Below, piece by piece: positions 34,628 to 45,656 of a stretch of DNA of 64,000 nucleotides. The position numbers and the translations under genes were made by a program. Positions within the stretch are counted from its first letter, which is position 1. Every line of letters begins with the position of its first letter. Origin of the DNA: Tricholoma matsutake (lineage: Eukaryota; Basidiomycota; Agaricomycetes; Agaricales; Tricholomataceae); assembly GCA_026075535.2 (NCBI GenBank), contig AP026541.1:1240001-1304000 (forward strand). The letters are read 5' to 3'. Under the pieces are notes generated by a model. It had not been told where the DNA came from. It was given only the letters and a program-made list of their open reading frames with translations, and made no database searches.

Positions 34628-35985
34628 TGTCTATCCTTGCTGAACTCACCCTTCCCATCCTTGACCAAGTGAAATTGATGCCCGAGGCTGGCAATGCTGA
34701 AGAACTCAACTTCGAGGTGTGGGGTCATGCTTTTTGTGAGAAAATGGTATGTCATTTCCTTTTTATTTTTGTTTATCTGCTTCCTAACCTTGTTGATAGG
34801 CTGAATATGATGACCTGATCAGGTCATTCGATGAGGCATGCAATGAACATGTGCAGGCAATGTTGGACAAGGTGATCGGCCTGTTTGCACCTTTTGCTTG
34901 GGAGGATTGGGTTTCATGGGGTGGAAAATATCTTTTTGAGGAGTACTCAAGGAGAATCGAGGGAGAGAGGCAAAGAGGAGGAGAGAGTTGCTCGGGAGGT
35001 GGCCATCAAGGCCAAAGCAAGGAGGATCGAGGAGCGATGAGATGTGCTGGTCGAGGCATGTTGAACCTTCTTGGCCAAAATCCAGGCCAAAACTGTGTCG
35101 AAGGACGAGTTCCAGTATCGTTCCACTGCACTCGAGGTCATGCAACTCTTGATCAATTGAGATGAGGCTGAAGAAGAAACTCTGGTCAATGACCGGTAGG
35201 TCATCGAGCAGATCGTTGAGAAGAGGAAGGCCAATGAGTTGGATGAGGAGGAGGAGGGTGAGGACGAGCTGGATGAGGAACCCATGGTCACAAAGTGGAT
35301 GCAGCTAGAGGAAGGTGACTTGATCACCTTCCATGGGCCGGTAAGTTGTCATTCTACGTCGATACTGTTCAGACTAATTACGATTGCTTTAGTGTGATTG
35401 TTGTGCTGGGTCAAGGACGTCACTGGAATGTATTGTCGAGGAGGGCATGCCCAAGTGCAAGAGATGCACTCAAGGGCTGCAGGGTTGTTACTGGGAGGGA
35501 GTATCAAGGTGAGGACTCCATCGAGGCGAGTCGAGGAAAACGGCGGGCTCTAAACAAGCTACAAGGGATACTGAGGAGTCAACAGAGGTGTCAACTCCTA
35601 GATGTAGTAAGTGAGTCTTCTCGATAGTGAGTACAATTGCTAATTTGTATGATGACTTAGTGGTATGCAATCAGGCTATCCAGCCCATCCAAAATGTGGA
35701 GGCTGGGCCCTCGAAAGTTGATGAGTGCCCGAAACGAACAACAAAGGCAAAAGCGAAGTCCGCTCAGAAGGAGAAGGGGAAGGGAAAAGCAAGGGAACAA
35801 GAATGAGAGGTCGAACCTGAGGTCACAGGTGCAGTTGAGGAGGAGATGACAGCATCGGATGCAGCATGGCTCTGGCATCAATATCTCGCAGAAGTGCTGG
35901 TGTGAAAGAAACTGGAGGTGGAGGTTTTAATGGAAGAAATTGAGGTTTTGGAGAGGAAGTGGGAGGAATCCCAGTAGAAGTTTGT
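34628..35985 (+). pseudogene. Decayed Cys-rich protein gene, function unknown
   Basis: Exon 1 (34628-34747) encodes MSILAELTLPILDQVK...FEVWGHAFCEKM. A GT-AG intron leads to exon 2 (from 34802, AEYDDLIRSFDEACNEHVQ...WEDWVSWGGKYLF), which becomes a charged coiled-coil-like region (ERGKEEERVAREVAIKAKAR). A second intron (about 35341-35392) precedes a compact Cys cluster, CDCCAGSRTSLEC and CKRCTQGLQGCYW, reminiscent of small zinc-binding motifs in Agaricomycete proteins. A Lys-rich and acidic tail follows to about 35970. At least five TGA and one TAG interrupt it, with one or two frameshifts. I do not recognise the family. It may be a host gene or cargo of a retroelement, and it has decayed in the same way as its neighbours. 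Confidence 0.55.
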
Positions 35986-36552
35986 TTTTATTGTTTTAAT
36001 TTTATTGTTTTCATTGTGTCTGAGTGAGATACTTTTGAAATGAGAAAGATTGCATATGATCAAGGCCAAGAAATGTAAGATATATGTGAAAAAAACATAG
36101 GAGAGAAAAAAAAAAAGAAAGATGGACGATTGATCAAAACAAGACATAGGGGAAAGGCTCAGAACTCCTTCATAGCTGAAAAACCCCATCGAGCTTGCAC
36201 AAACACGTTTTGAATGATATCACAACTTGAGGTCTTTACTGTGCCCCACATATTCCGAGCCAGTCCACGCGGAATTTGGTGGACTCCGCACAGACTAGCT
36301 CAGACTCCGCACAGACTAGCTCGGACTGGACCCACTCATTTGGCTCAAATGTCCTGTATATTGCTCAGACTCCTAGAGAGTCCGCATGGACTTTTGTGGA
36401 GTCCAAGCTATTTTTGGACTTTTACTCGGAGTGCGCATGGACTTTGTCCAAGCAACATCAATTTACTTGGACTCAGACAGACTCAGACAGATACATGTCT
36501 GAGTCAAGTCCAAGTTGAGTCTGTGGATGCACAACAGAGGCTTAGCTGACTA

Positions 36553-36640
36553 CAGAAAAATTATGTATTAAAGTAGAATCGAACCCCAAGCCTTGTCACC
36601 AAGCATAAATAGTGCAATTAACCACTACACCACAGAGCCA
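36553..36640 (-). other. tRNA-like module, left end of T1
   Basis: Read on the minus strand there is an A-box-like segment (GTGGTGTAGTGGTTAATT, 36616-36633), a B-box (GGGGTTCGATTC, 36576-36587) and a TTTTT run about 20 nt later (36555-36560). It points toward the left terminus. It has Pol III promoter layout but does not fold as a clean tRNA. Confidence 0.6.
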
Positions 36641-36896
36641 TTATCAGTAAGTGCAAACAATTGCATTATCTAACTGTATTTAAATCACGTGACTCATGTG
36701 CAAGTTCAAGATGCATCAACAATCATTGTTGATGTTGATCACCACCATCACTCTCGACGCCACTGCCTCCCACCTCCCTCTACCACCACCACCACCCAGT
36801 CAGCCCCTGCCTCCGACGCCTCTTGCACCATCAGCAACAAACAGCAAACTAGCTGAGCCGATGCAACAGGACCCAATGAGCCAAGCCGACACAACA

Positions 36897-36928
36897 GGCC
36901 CAAATGACGATAATCGTTGTTTGGGCCC
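36897..36928. repeat. GGGCCC/TCGTT palindrome in T1
   Basis: Imperfect inverted repeat with arms GGCCCAAATGACGAT and ATCGTTGTTTGGGCC. It is followed within a few bases by an intron-like stretch, from taagtg with T-runs to ccttttag. Confidence 0.7.
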
Positions 36929-37269
36929 CTAGTAAGTGTTTTTTTTTGTTTTTTGTTTTATCAATCAGCTAATTGTATTTTATTGCCTTTTAGGTTGTAT
37001 GCTACTGAGCATGACCTGCCACGATGAAGAACATGCAACCCATGCACATGCCCACCCGATCCCCTCCTCCCCATTCAAATGGGATGTGAGGCTGTCGACA
37101 TGGGCTAGGAGGGTGCCCAGGGATGCCAGGAGACCCCAGAAGGGGGATACCTTCCTAGTAAGCACCCACCAACCTCTGTAATCGCGCCACGTTGCACTGA
37201 CACACCCAAACCCCCCCCTTTCCCCCCCCCAAAAAAAAAAAAAAAATACAGAAACACAAAGGGGGAACA

Positions 37270-37626
37270 ATGGCGATGAACGACGACAAGCCACCCACCC
37301 CCAGCCTCATGAGCAACTGCTCGTGGGGTGGAATGTGGGTGGAACAATGCCCAGATGCAGGGAAAGGAGACAACAACAACGCACCACCCGCCCCCAGCCT
37401 CACGAGCAACTGCTCGTGGGGTGGAGAGTGGGTGGAACGACACCTAGGCACAGGGATAGGAGACAACAGTGCACCACCCGCCTCCAGCCTCACGAGCAAC
37501 TGCTCGTGGGGTGGAGAGTGGGTGGAACGACACCTAGGTGCAGGGATAGGAGATGACAGTGCACCACCCGCCCCCAGCCTCATGAGCAACTGCTTGTGGG
37601 GTGGATCGCTGGTGGAACGACAATGA
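37270..37626 (+). repeat. Hairpin array in T1
   Basis: Four repeats of roughly 85-110 bp. Each carries an 18-bp near-perfect palindrome (CACGAGCAACTGCTCGTG type) and a gggtggaacga segment. A frame of 118 residues stays open through it but is repetitive (SNCSWGG) and probably incidental. Confidence 0.8.
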
Positions 37627-37904
37627 CGACAAGCCACCCACCTCCATTGTGGGGTCGCGGGGTGGGTTTTTTTTTCTTCTTTTTCTTTTAGCCCTCCCCC
37701 ACATTTCGGGGGGAGTTTTTTTTTTTTAAATCTATAGTTTGTAATGTAATTATTATTAGTTTTTGTCTTTGATTGTATTGTATACTCCCTCACATTAGAT
37801 GTGAGGGATGCAGTTAATAAAATTTATTTGTTCAATTTTTGAAAGATAAATACTTGAGTTTGAGTTTGAGTGTCATAAATAAACTATGTATTACTAACAA
37901 ATAA

Positions 37905-38002
37905 TTCTCCTGTGGCTCAACTGGTTGATCACATGTGTTTGGTTTGTTGTGTGATGACTTGGAGGTCTTGGGTTCAATCCTTGCTCTGCACACCTATATT
38001 TT
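37905..38002 (+). other. tRNA-like module, right end of T1
   Basis: Plus-strand A-box-like TGTGGCTCAACTGGTTGATC (37911-37930), B-box GGGTTCAATCC (37970-37980) and TTTT at 37999-38002. It points toward the right terminus, mirroring the left module. Confidence 0.65.
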
Positions 38003-38254
38003 GTAGGCACGTCATGACTTTCATAAAGTCTGAAAAGCTTGGAACTCGTAAGATATCAAATTGACCCAGATTCTGCATACAGACTAGCTCAGACTCCACA
38101 CAGTCCGTGCGGAGTAACTCGGACTCCATACAGTCCATGCAGAGTCTGCTAGGACATGTGGGGCACTGTAAATTACTGCACAACTTATAATAGTACACTG
38201 TTATAAGATCGAGAGTTTGTTTCAATATCGCAAGTAAGAAAAAGAAAAGAAAAT

Positions 38255-41060
38255 TGGTCTATTCATCTTTGTCGAGGTCAGGAATGCCTTCATCAATGTC
38301 TCCATCGACGTCTGATGTTGCTTGAAGTTGTTTGAGCTGATGATCGTCGATATCGAAGAAGTTTGGAGGAAGGGGAATCAATTTCCATGCTAGATAGGGT
38401 AGAACTCAGAAAGCAGCTACTGGTCGATGAAGAACTGAGCCGTCGAGCTCGCAAAGAATATAAGCGCCACCGTAGTTTTGTGCGATGACAATGAGTGGAC
38501 CAAGATATCGAGCTTGCATTTTTCAATTAAGAGCTTTCTCGATCTGTGTGTTTTGCATGAGTACGAGGTCACCTTTTTCAAAATTGTAGTCTTGAATTGT
38601 TCGCTTGTGAACTTCTTTGAAGCATTTTGCAGCTTCTTGTTGAGCGGTGTAGACTCTAGAGTAGAGTACTTTGAGATCGGTCGAGCATTTCTGTAGCGCG
38701 ATAGTGCGTCAGGTGATAAGATCAGTGGAGGAGAGTATTGAATCGGGTGGCGGTTGTAGATATGTCGCTTCTGAGATGTTGAGAGGGATGAGTGGATGAG
38801 AACCTGTGATCGCAAAATAGGGCAAACAGCCCATTCATTTTCGAACTGTTACCCGTTCTGCCCAAAACACTGAGTATGTCCCAACTGACCATCGAGTTTG
38901 GTCGCCATCGACAGCCTTGTAGAGTGATTGTTGTATGTCAAAGTCGGCTTGTTCGACGAGGCCATTGGCATGAGAATTGTAGCCACTTATCCGAATGTGA
39001 TTGATATGATATCACTTTGCCAAGTACTTGAGAGCAGCAAGAAATGCTGGGCTGTTGTCAGTAACAATCTCATAAAGCGATCCCCATCGACAAATAATTT
39101 CTTCAAAAATCCAATTGCTGATGGTCTTTGCTGTTTCATTGCAAAGCATCCTGAACTCCAGCCAGTATGATATTGAACATCGACCTTGTACTATATAGCG
39201 ATATCTGCCAGAAGGCGGCATGTGCATTGTGTCGATGTGGACTTTTCCAAATAGAGGGGTGGGGGTGGCGACGATTGGTGGGATAAGAAGATTTCGAGTT
39301 TGTTGCAACTGACAGTAGTGGCACGTTTGGATGTACCATGTGATGTCAGCTTTCAGGTTGGGCCACCAGAATCATAGGGTGATGTGAGACTTCATGGCGA
39401 AGATCATTTTGTGGCCGATATGGTCGTGCAATGACTGGATAATGTCGATGCGATGCTCTGGAATTGTGATGATCTTGTGTTCTCTGTGATGATCTTTTCG
39501 CCATAGTTTTCTGGAATCTATGAAGAACTCAGTGCAATATCGCACGAAGGTAGCATACTCAGTATCTGATAGATTTGGGGGTCGCACCATATCATCTAAC
39601 CGTCTATGAACAAGCAGTAATCGTTCATCTTCTTTCTTTGCTTTGTCTGATTGGGGTACATCTTTGTATGAAACATCCTCCCCCTTACTGAAATCTGAAG
39701 CTTGGGTGAAAGTGGGATAAGTCGTGTGAGAGGGGAACAGTCGAATTGAGATCGGGTTGATTTGGTGAACAAAACTGTGTAGTTTGTCGATCCAGTTGCC
39801 GAATTCTTCTTCTACTTCAAAATCGTTGTCTTCAGTTTGTTGAGGATGTCTTGAAAGACTGTCCAGCCCATGGTGTGTACCTGCAACATGAACTAGTGTG
39901 AAGTGGAATGTTAGAATTGAAACAATCCATCAATTGATGCTCGTGCTAGGCATGATATCAGGATTTGAGAGCATGCCTTTGATATACCTTGCATCAACCT
40001 CGATGATAAGGTTTTGTACTCCTATCAAATATAAACAAAGTGCCCCAAGGGCTCAATATAGACCATAAAGTTTGAGTTTGAGTTGCAAGAACCAGGATTC
40101 ACGGTTGTTAAGTGTGATTGAGCCAAATCAACTGTAGTATCATTTTCGAGGGTTATTGTGGTTGCATTGTGCTAGGAAATAGCCAATGGCGATGCTTGAT
40201 GTGTTGACTGTGAGGATTACTGGGGCGTTTGAGGTATAGTCAATGGCTTGAATTGCTGGTGAGTTTAGGAGTGCTTGCTTGAGATCTTCTTGGGCTGCTA
40301 CCTGAGATGGGCCGAATTTGAAGGGCACATCTTTTTGGGTAAGGTTGATTAGCACAGCTGCTCGATGTGCAAAACTCTGAATAGAAATTTGACAAACTCC
40401 AATTGTTCCTAAGAACGCCTTAACTTCCATGAGCGTATGACATGGACCCCACTTCTCAATCTTCTCAATACACATCGGGTCAGCCATTCAACCTTGAATA
40501 TTGCATTGATGATCTACAATGATTATTTTGGGGACACAAGCAAATAACTTGGGCCCTGAGAATGTTCCACCACAATACTTCATGCGTTGGATGATACGAT
40601 TCAGATTCTCAAAATGCTCCCATATGAATCGTCAAATGCCTGAGTTGTCAGTGATCGTTTCATAAGACCCACCAATTGTTCGATATTCTGATTTCAGGCC
40701 CTTCACTGGTGTGTCATCAATATAAGGGATCATGATATGAGGGACTTCGGATTGTAGGATGAAAGTGACATCATCATGTAAGATCGGAACCGAGTTCATC
40801 CAACCCATCAGTAGGGTGACGATTTGAAGTGCACCAAATGGGGTCTGGAAAGTCATTAGATCTTGAGAGGATTCAGATATGAGCCTTTCATCGAATGCAA
40901 CATATAAATCCAACATTCCTCCACAAGCGCGTCCCCCAAACTGTTCGGCTAAATGCTCGGGGATCAGGACAATGCCTGAGTGCTGAATCATAACTTGGTT
41001 TAGTGACTCAAGACTGTGGACTATTTGGAACGATTTCGCATCTTTCTTCACAATGCAAAA
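38255..41060 (-). pseudogene. Ty3-type pol fragment (RT to integrase)
   Basis: Minus-strand order: RT with a catalytic PYIDD box (about 40690-40740, intact), RNase H-like segment (VKAFLGTIGVCQI, LNSPAIQAIDY, VNTSSIAIGYFLAQ; 40140-40487), a long linker with an acidic stretch (39600-40100), integrase zinc finger (HDHIGHKM then CHYCQLQQ) and catalytic core (VHIDTMHMP, VTDNSPAF; 39000-39300), and a C-terminal part (KCFKEVHKRTIQDY) to about 38260. It is distinct from elements B and E, with a weak or absent GPY/F-type segment. Several stops and frameshifts; one TGA is at about 39372. No gag or LTR was found, although a purine-rich word at 39671 recurs at 34491. Confidence 0.8.
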
Positions 41061-41270
41061 CCATCATGATCGGTATGATGAGTTTGACGACTCATAGACT
41101 CCTGCTTTGATCTTCCTTTTTGGCATTTTGCAAATCTGTTCATACAAACCCGGTGGTATGGGGATACACACGGGGCATTGGCTTATAAACTTGCAGAGTT
41201 TATGTTGAATAAACTGCGAATAAACTAAGAAAATAACCACGGCAATATCCCCAGATTCAACAATAGACAA

Positions 41271-42025
41271 AGCCTAAATTTGTTTTACAATTAGCCATTC
41301 TGTTGATCTGATGATCTCATACAGAAAACATCTGCAAGATGCTTGGCAATAAAATCAGTAACACACAAGGAACAAATTCAAAATTTATCTTTAGAGAAAA
41401 TGATGAATATATGGTATAACAAATTTAAAGGAAAGTCCATGGTTATACTTCTTTTAAGTACTAGGTTTGTAGCCAGGATAAATGGAGGATACATTTACAA
41501 TGTGTTCTAGAATAACTTTTTCAGTTTGTTCTGCAAACAAACTTTTAATAAGTGCATCACCCAAACTGCGATCAACTCGGAATCCTGATGGATCTATTTC
41601 CTTTTTGAGAGATTTTAGATGCTGCACATGCTATAGCATAAAACAGTACCATAACTGCTGTAGCTACAGGTGTACTGTGCTAAAACCCACAGCATCCATA
41701 TATATATTAGTACATTTCTGTGATGCTGTCTAATCTTTGGTTGACAAATAAAGACCTTGCCCATTTCATATGTATATGTAGTAAGGCATATTTAGTCAAG
41801 GCCAATTTTTCGAGAAGCACATACACAACAGACCATCATAATGACTCATGCACTTTGTTGCGCAAGTGAGGGTTTTCAGTGAACAGCAGAATGAAAAAGT
41901 CCCCGGAGCTGTGTAATGTTTAGGTCGAGCAGTGGTGGCCACATGAAGGGTAAATGCAGCATTTTGGCGATATTAGGAGGATTGAGTGGTGGTAATTTTT
42001 TGTAGAGCAATGACTGTCAACCTTA
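41271..42025. other. Intergenic before the LINE
   Basis: No coding sequence recognised. The right end (42026-42035, gttagtgcac) is the target-site duplication of the LINE. Confidence 0.5.
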
Positions 42026-42203
42026 GTTAGTGCACTTTTTTTTTTTTTTTCCCATTTATTCTCCGTTGGGGCGAGCCATACATGAGAGAGTAAATATGTA
42101 TGTGTACAAATGCAAGCATTTATCCTTCCCTGTGTTTCCTGTTCTTCATCATCAGCTAGGAGAGACCAGTGGTCCTCGAAGCACTCAAGGTGCTGGAATA
42201 AGT
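41995..42203. repeat. Left arm of a 209-bp inverted duplication
   Basis: It covers 41 bp of flanking DNA, the target duplication, the LINE poly(A) and about 150 bp of the LINE 3' end. It is the reverse complement of 42747-42955 with only a few differences, two of them CG/CA-type. Confidence 0.92.
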
Positions 42204-42536
42204 GGTGCTTGGACTGTGAATATTGTAGTGCATGTGGGCAGCTGGTTGATTCTCCTTCTCATCCTCTTCTCCTTTCTTCCTGCAATCTCAGTATGTCACC
42301 AAAGGTACTGTGGAATTGGCCCATCGTGGCAATGAAGCGGAATAGTGCTCGTAGGGTTTTCGGTGTTGTTAGCAATTTTGTGATGTTGATATCCCTTCCT
42401 CCGGTTTTGTTGTGTAAGATTTGTCTAGCGGCATGGTGTGCAGGGCAATATAGCATGAGATGTTCAATGGTTTCATTGTGCTGTAGGCATGCAGGGCATA
42501 TTGGTGAGTCAGCTTTTCCTATGTGATGTAAATGCT

Positions 42537-43118
42537 TAGTGAATAGCAGGGGTTACCCGCAGGTAAATGACGGGTATGGGGGTAATCAGCATGTAGCCTT
42601 TGTTTTTGTGATTCTAACGCACTAATCTTTATACCAAATGGTCAAGAATTGGCCTAGATATGCTCATTCTAGATTTTAGCACCATAGCACAACATCTGAT
42701 CTCACCCTGCCCAATCTTTCCAAAATATTATCCAAAATCCGAGGTTACTTATTCCAGCACCTTGAGTGCTTCGAGGACCACTGGTCTCTCCTAGCTGATG
42801 ATGAAGAACAGGAAACACAGGGAAGGATAAATGCTTGCATTTGTACACATACATATTTACTCTCTCACGTATGGCTCGCCCCAATGGAGAATAAATGGGA
42901 AAAAAAAAAAAAAAAGTGCACTAACTAAGGTTGACAGTCATTGCTCTACAAAAAATAGGGTGAGATCAGATATTGCTAAAATTTGGAATGAGCATATCTA
43001 GGCCAATTCTTGACCATTTGGTACAAAGATTAGTGCATTAGAATCACAAAAACAAAGGCTACATGCTGATTACCCCCATACCCATCATTTACCCATGGGT
43101 AACCCCTGCTATTCACTA
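42537..43118. mobile_element. hAT-like foldback MITE T4
   Basis: 582 bp flanked by 8-bp duplications taaatgct (42529-42536, 43119-43126). Terminal inverted repeats start TAGTGAATAGCAGGGGTTAC. The arms (about 42537-42705 and 42957-43118) pair over most of their length. The centre holds a 209-bp segment copied from the LINE end nearby. It sits in the LINE coding region; without it and one TSD copy the frame reads APLTKHLHHIGKADSP, as in LINEs. No coding capacity. Confidence 0.9.
42747..42955. repeat. Right arm of the 209-bp inverted duplication, inside T4
   Basis: Reverse complement of 41995-42203 including 41 bp that lie outside the LINE. A second LINE insertion cannot explain it, because that would not carry flanking DNA. 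Confidence 0.92.
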
Positions 43119-45656
43119 TAAATGCTTAGTGAGTGGTGCATGTCCTGTTCTCAACTGCATTAAGATGCTGGCAGCCTTCCTTGGCAGGGCTGTGATATTT
43201 GTTTGACATGCATATGGCAGTTGGGTCCATTTTCTTCATTTGCTCGTGTCGTGGTAATTTCCACCATATCTTTTGTGCTGCTCACCATTTGAGCTTCTCC
43301 CCATATGCCCACTTCATTGCGGATTTGCTCTTGGGCATCATTTTCTTCAGAAGTCGTGGGAGTCTGTCTTGGTTGCTGCTTCCATCTGTTATCACTTTCT
43401 TTGCTTCTTCATCTGCCCGTTTGCTTCCTTCTATTCCTTTGTGTTCTGGTGTCCATCTAATTGCAATCTATATTCCAGGATGTTTTTTCCCCAGTGTGTC
43501 TAGGGTTCCATGGAATGCATGGAAAATGTAATATCCTGGGCTTGGTTTGGTCAGTTGGGTGGCTTTAATGATGGCTTGACTATCGATGCAAAAGGTAGCC
43601 GACTGTACTCCCTGCTCCAGGGATATGAGTTTGGCTCCCAATACTGCTCCTATGCCTTCTCCTTCGTACACTGTGTGATGTTCTTGGATTCCTAGCTTGT
43701 ATCACATGTTTGTCTTCATCCTCCTGTTGCGATATAGTACTGCTGCAGCTCCAATTTTTCCTTGCATTCCTGATCCGTCGGCGTATACCTTCACATCTGA
43801 GTTGTTGTCTTGTATGTCTTGTATGGCCTTGTCTATGTTGTTTGGGATGTGTACTTTGACTTTCATTGTCCAGCTTGTAATTTGTCATACAGGTTTGATG
43901 GTCTAAATTAGCTGTGGTTTGATGTTGTAGGTACACATGAGATTGTATAGTGGAGTTGGGTGGTGTTTGACTAGTTGGTTGGCCATGTTCGTGACTGGTT
44001 TGTGTAGCGAGTGCATTGGGGAAGTGTCGCTAAGCATAGTGCTGCTTGTTGTCGAACCTTTTCCACCAGCAAGTGGAAGGGTAGTAGGTTTGCCATTACA
44101 TCTAAAATGTCAGTAGCTGTGGTTTTCATTGCACCTGTGATCATGATCTCTGCTCGTCATTGAATTGTTGCCAGCCTGTTGATGATGGCTTGACCTGACT
44201 TTCCATTTTTTGGTTCTGTGTTTGTTCTTTGCTGTGATGTTAAGAAGATGTCAGCTGCGTATAGCATGCGAGGTACTGCAATGGAAAGATAGAGTTGTCA
44301 AACATGTCTCACTGTTACTCCCTTTGATGCATGGGCCAATCTGCTGAACTGTATGATCCAGTCTTGTCCTTTTGCGAGAGCCACTGCACATTGTCCTTTC
44401 CAGCTCATTTTGTTGTCAACAATTACCCCAAGGAATTTGGCTGTATCTTTTGATGGGATTCGAACATTGTTACCTAGGATTAAAGCTCGCCGAGGTATAG
44501 GGACTTGTTTTCTGGGATTAAAGGCATGTGGGACTGTTCTTTTTGAGATGTTGAGCAGCTGGAATTTTTTGATACTGAATTCGCAGTTGTGATCCTTGGC
44601 CCATGCAAAGATTCCTTCCAAGCGTGTCATGATGTCCCTTAGTTTTTTGTGTATCTCTAGAAAGTCCTTGCCAATCACGATAACAGCTGCGTCATTGACG
44701 ATGAGTAGCACCCATTCACCTAATCTGAGAATTGGTATTTTCAATAGGTCAGCGTTATATAAGAGGTAACGTATGCCAGAAAAAGGATTGCCTTGGTCCA
44801 AACCATTTATTACCAGGAAGAATGCTGTTTGATAGTCATCAAAAGAGAGCGAGGTTTTGTGGTTTCCTAATCATCGTTTCATCCATTCAGTATGTTCCTG
44901 TGGTATACCTCTCTTTCTCATGTTGTGGATCAGCCTGTCAATATCTACGCTGGGGAATGCACCCTTAACGTCAAGGAATAAGACGGATGCAACCTGACCT
45001 TTTCTCCATGCATCTTTAACAATCTTTGTTAGCATGCATACTGAGTCTGTCATAGTATGTCCGGGCCTTGTGCCAAAGTGGTTTGCTGGTAGGATATTGT
45101 AATGTTCACCTGTGGGGACTATGTCTTCTGCTGGACAGCTATTCAGTAGCCATGCCATACCATCTGAGAGGACTATGGGTCACCATGCTGATGGGGACAT
45201 GTAGGTGGGCTTTCCTGGCTTCTTCAGTATGAGCGTTTCGGTAATGGACCATTCCTGTGGGTAATATTTTAGTGTGTTCATGGCTTGGAAGAGAGGTCCT
45301 AGATGTGGAACAAGGTCTTCTCTCACCTGGATGAATACACAGTTTGGTACCGTGTCCTTTCTTGTGGCTTTGTATGGCTTCATTTTCTTGATTGCTCGAC
45401 ATATCTGTTCATCTGTGACATTAGTAAAGGTCCATTGTGGCAGTGGGTATTGAAAATCCTGTGGAACTGTTGTGGTTGCTGGATTTGGTGGTGGGAAGAA
45501 AGTTTTGTAGAACAGTTTTCCCTTGCTTTCATTGTTAGTAGCTTCTCGGATAATTTCTTTTGTTACCAGGTCCTTGACTTGTAGAGTGGTAATTCTGAAT
45601 CTTCCTGCATCTGTTGCCGGTGATGTCATTAGTCTACTTGCCCACTGTTAGTGCAC

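Larger units (their letters stand above)
36229..38178. mobile_element. Non-autonomous DNA transposon T1 (8-bp TSD)
   Basis: 1950 bp between perfect 8-bp direct repeats cacaactt (36221-36228 and 38179-38186). Imperfect terminal inverted repeats are gaggtctttactgtgcccc on the left and cagtaatttacagtgcccc on the right. Inside each end is an array of short words (agactagctcggact, gactccgcacag, cagtccgtgcgg). The core has two outward tRNA-like modules, a GGGCCC palindrome, an intron-like segment and a hairpin array. No transposase is present. 8-bp duplications are typical of hAT and of Zisupton/KDZ elements; the subterminal arrays favour the latter but do not prove it. It is homologous to T2 (59917-62311) through the core. 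Confidence 0.88.
42260..45640 (-). pseudogene. LINE ORF2 (reverse transcriptase)
   Basis: RT blocks on the minus strand: DEQICRAIKKMKPYKATRKD, PQEWSITETLILKKPGKP, FGTRPGHTMTDSV, VLFLDVKGAFPSVD, GLDQGNPFS and the catalytic box. The catalytic box reads IVNDAAVI (expected VDD), so one catalytic Asp is Asn. RT is followed by a thumb (FLGVIVDNKMSW), an RNase H-like region and a C-terminal CPACLQHNETIEHLML (CCHC knuckle) near 42440-42500. TGA interrupts at 44298, 44871, 45180 and about 44163, each at a position where Arg is expected. MITE T4 separates KHLHH from the Cys-rich end. Confidence 0.9.
42036..45646 (-). mobile_element. 5'-truncated LINE with poly(A) and 10-bp TSD
   Basis: Minus-strand non-LTR retrotransposon of 3611 bp including a 582-bp nested MITE. 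It ends in an A-run (T-run 42036-42052 on the plus strand) and is flanked by gttagtgcac at 42026-42035 and 45647-45656. The 5' end is cut within the region before RT, so only the RT, RNase H and C-terminal part of ORF2 remain. Confidence 0.93.

Noticed and set aside
36553..38002. Functional tRNA genes in T1 and T2
   Set aside because: The A- and B-box spacing is suitable for Pol III, but acceptor and anticodon stems do not pair properly, so they are called tRNA-like only.
34491..39690. The purine tract (cctcccccttactgaaat) at 34491 and 39671 as LTR boundaries
   Set aside because: At 39671 it lies inside a readable pol frame, and no terminal repeat could be found next to either copy.
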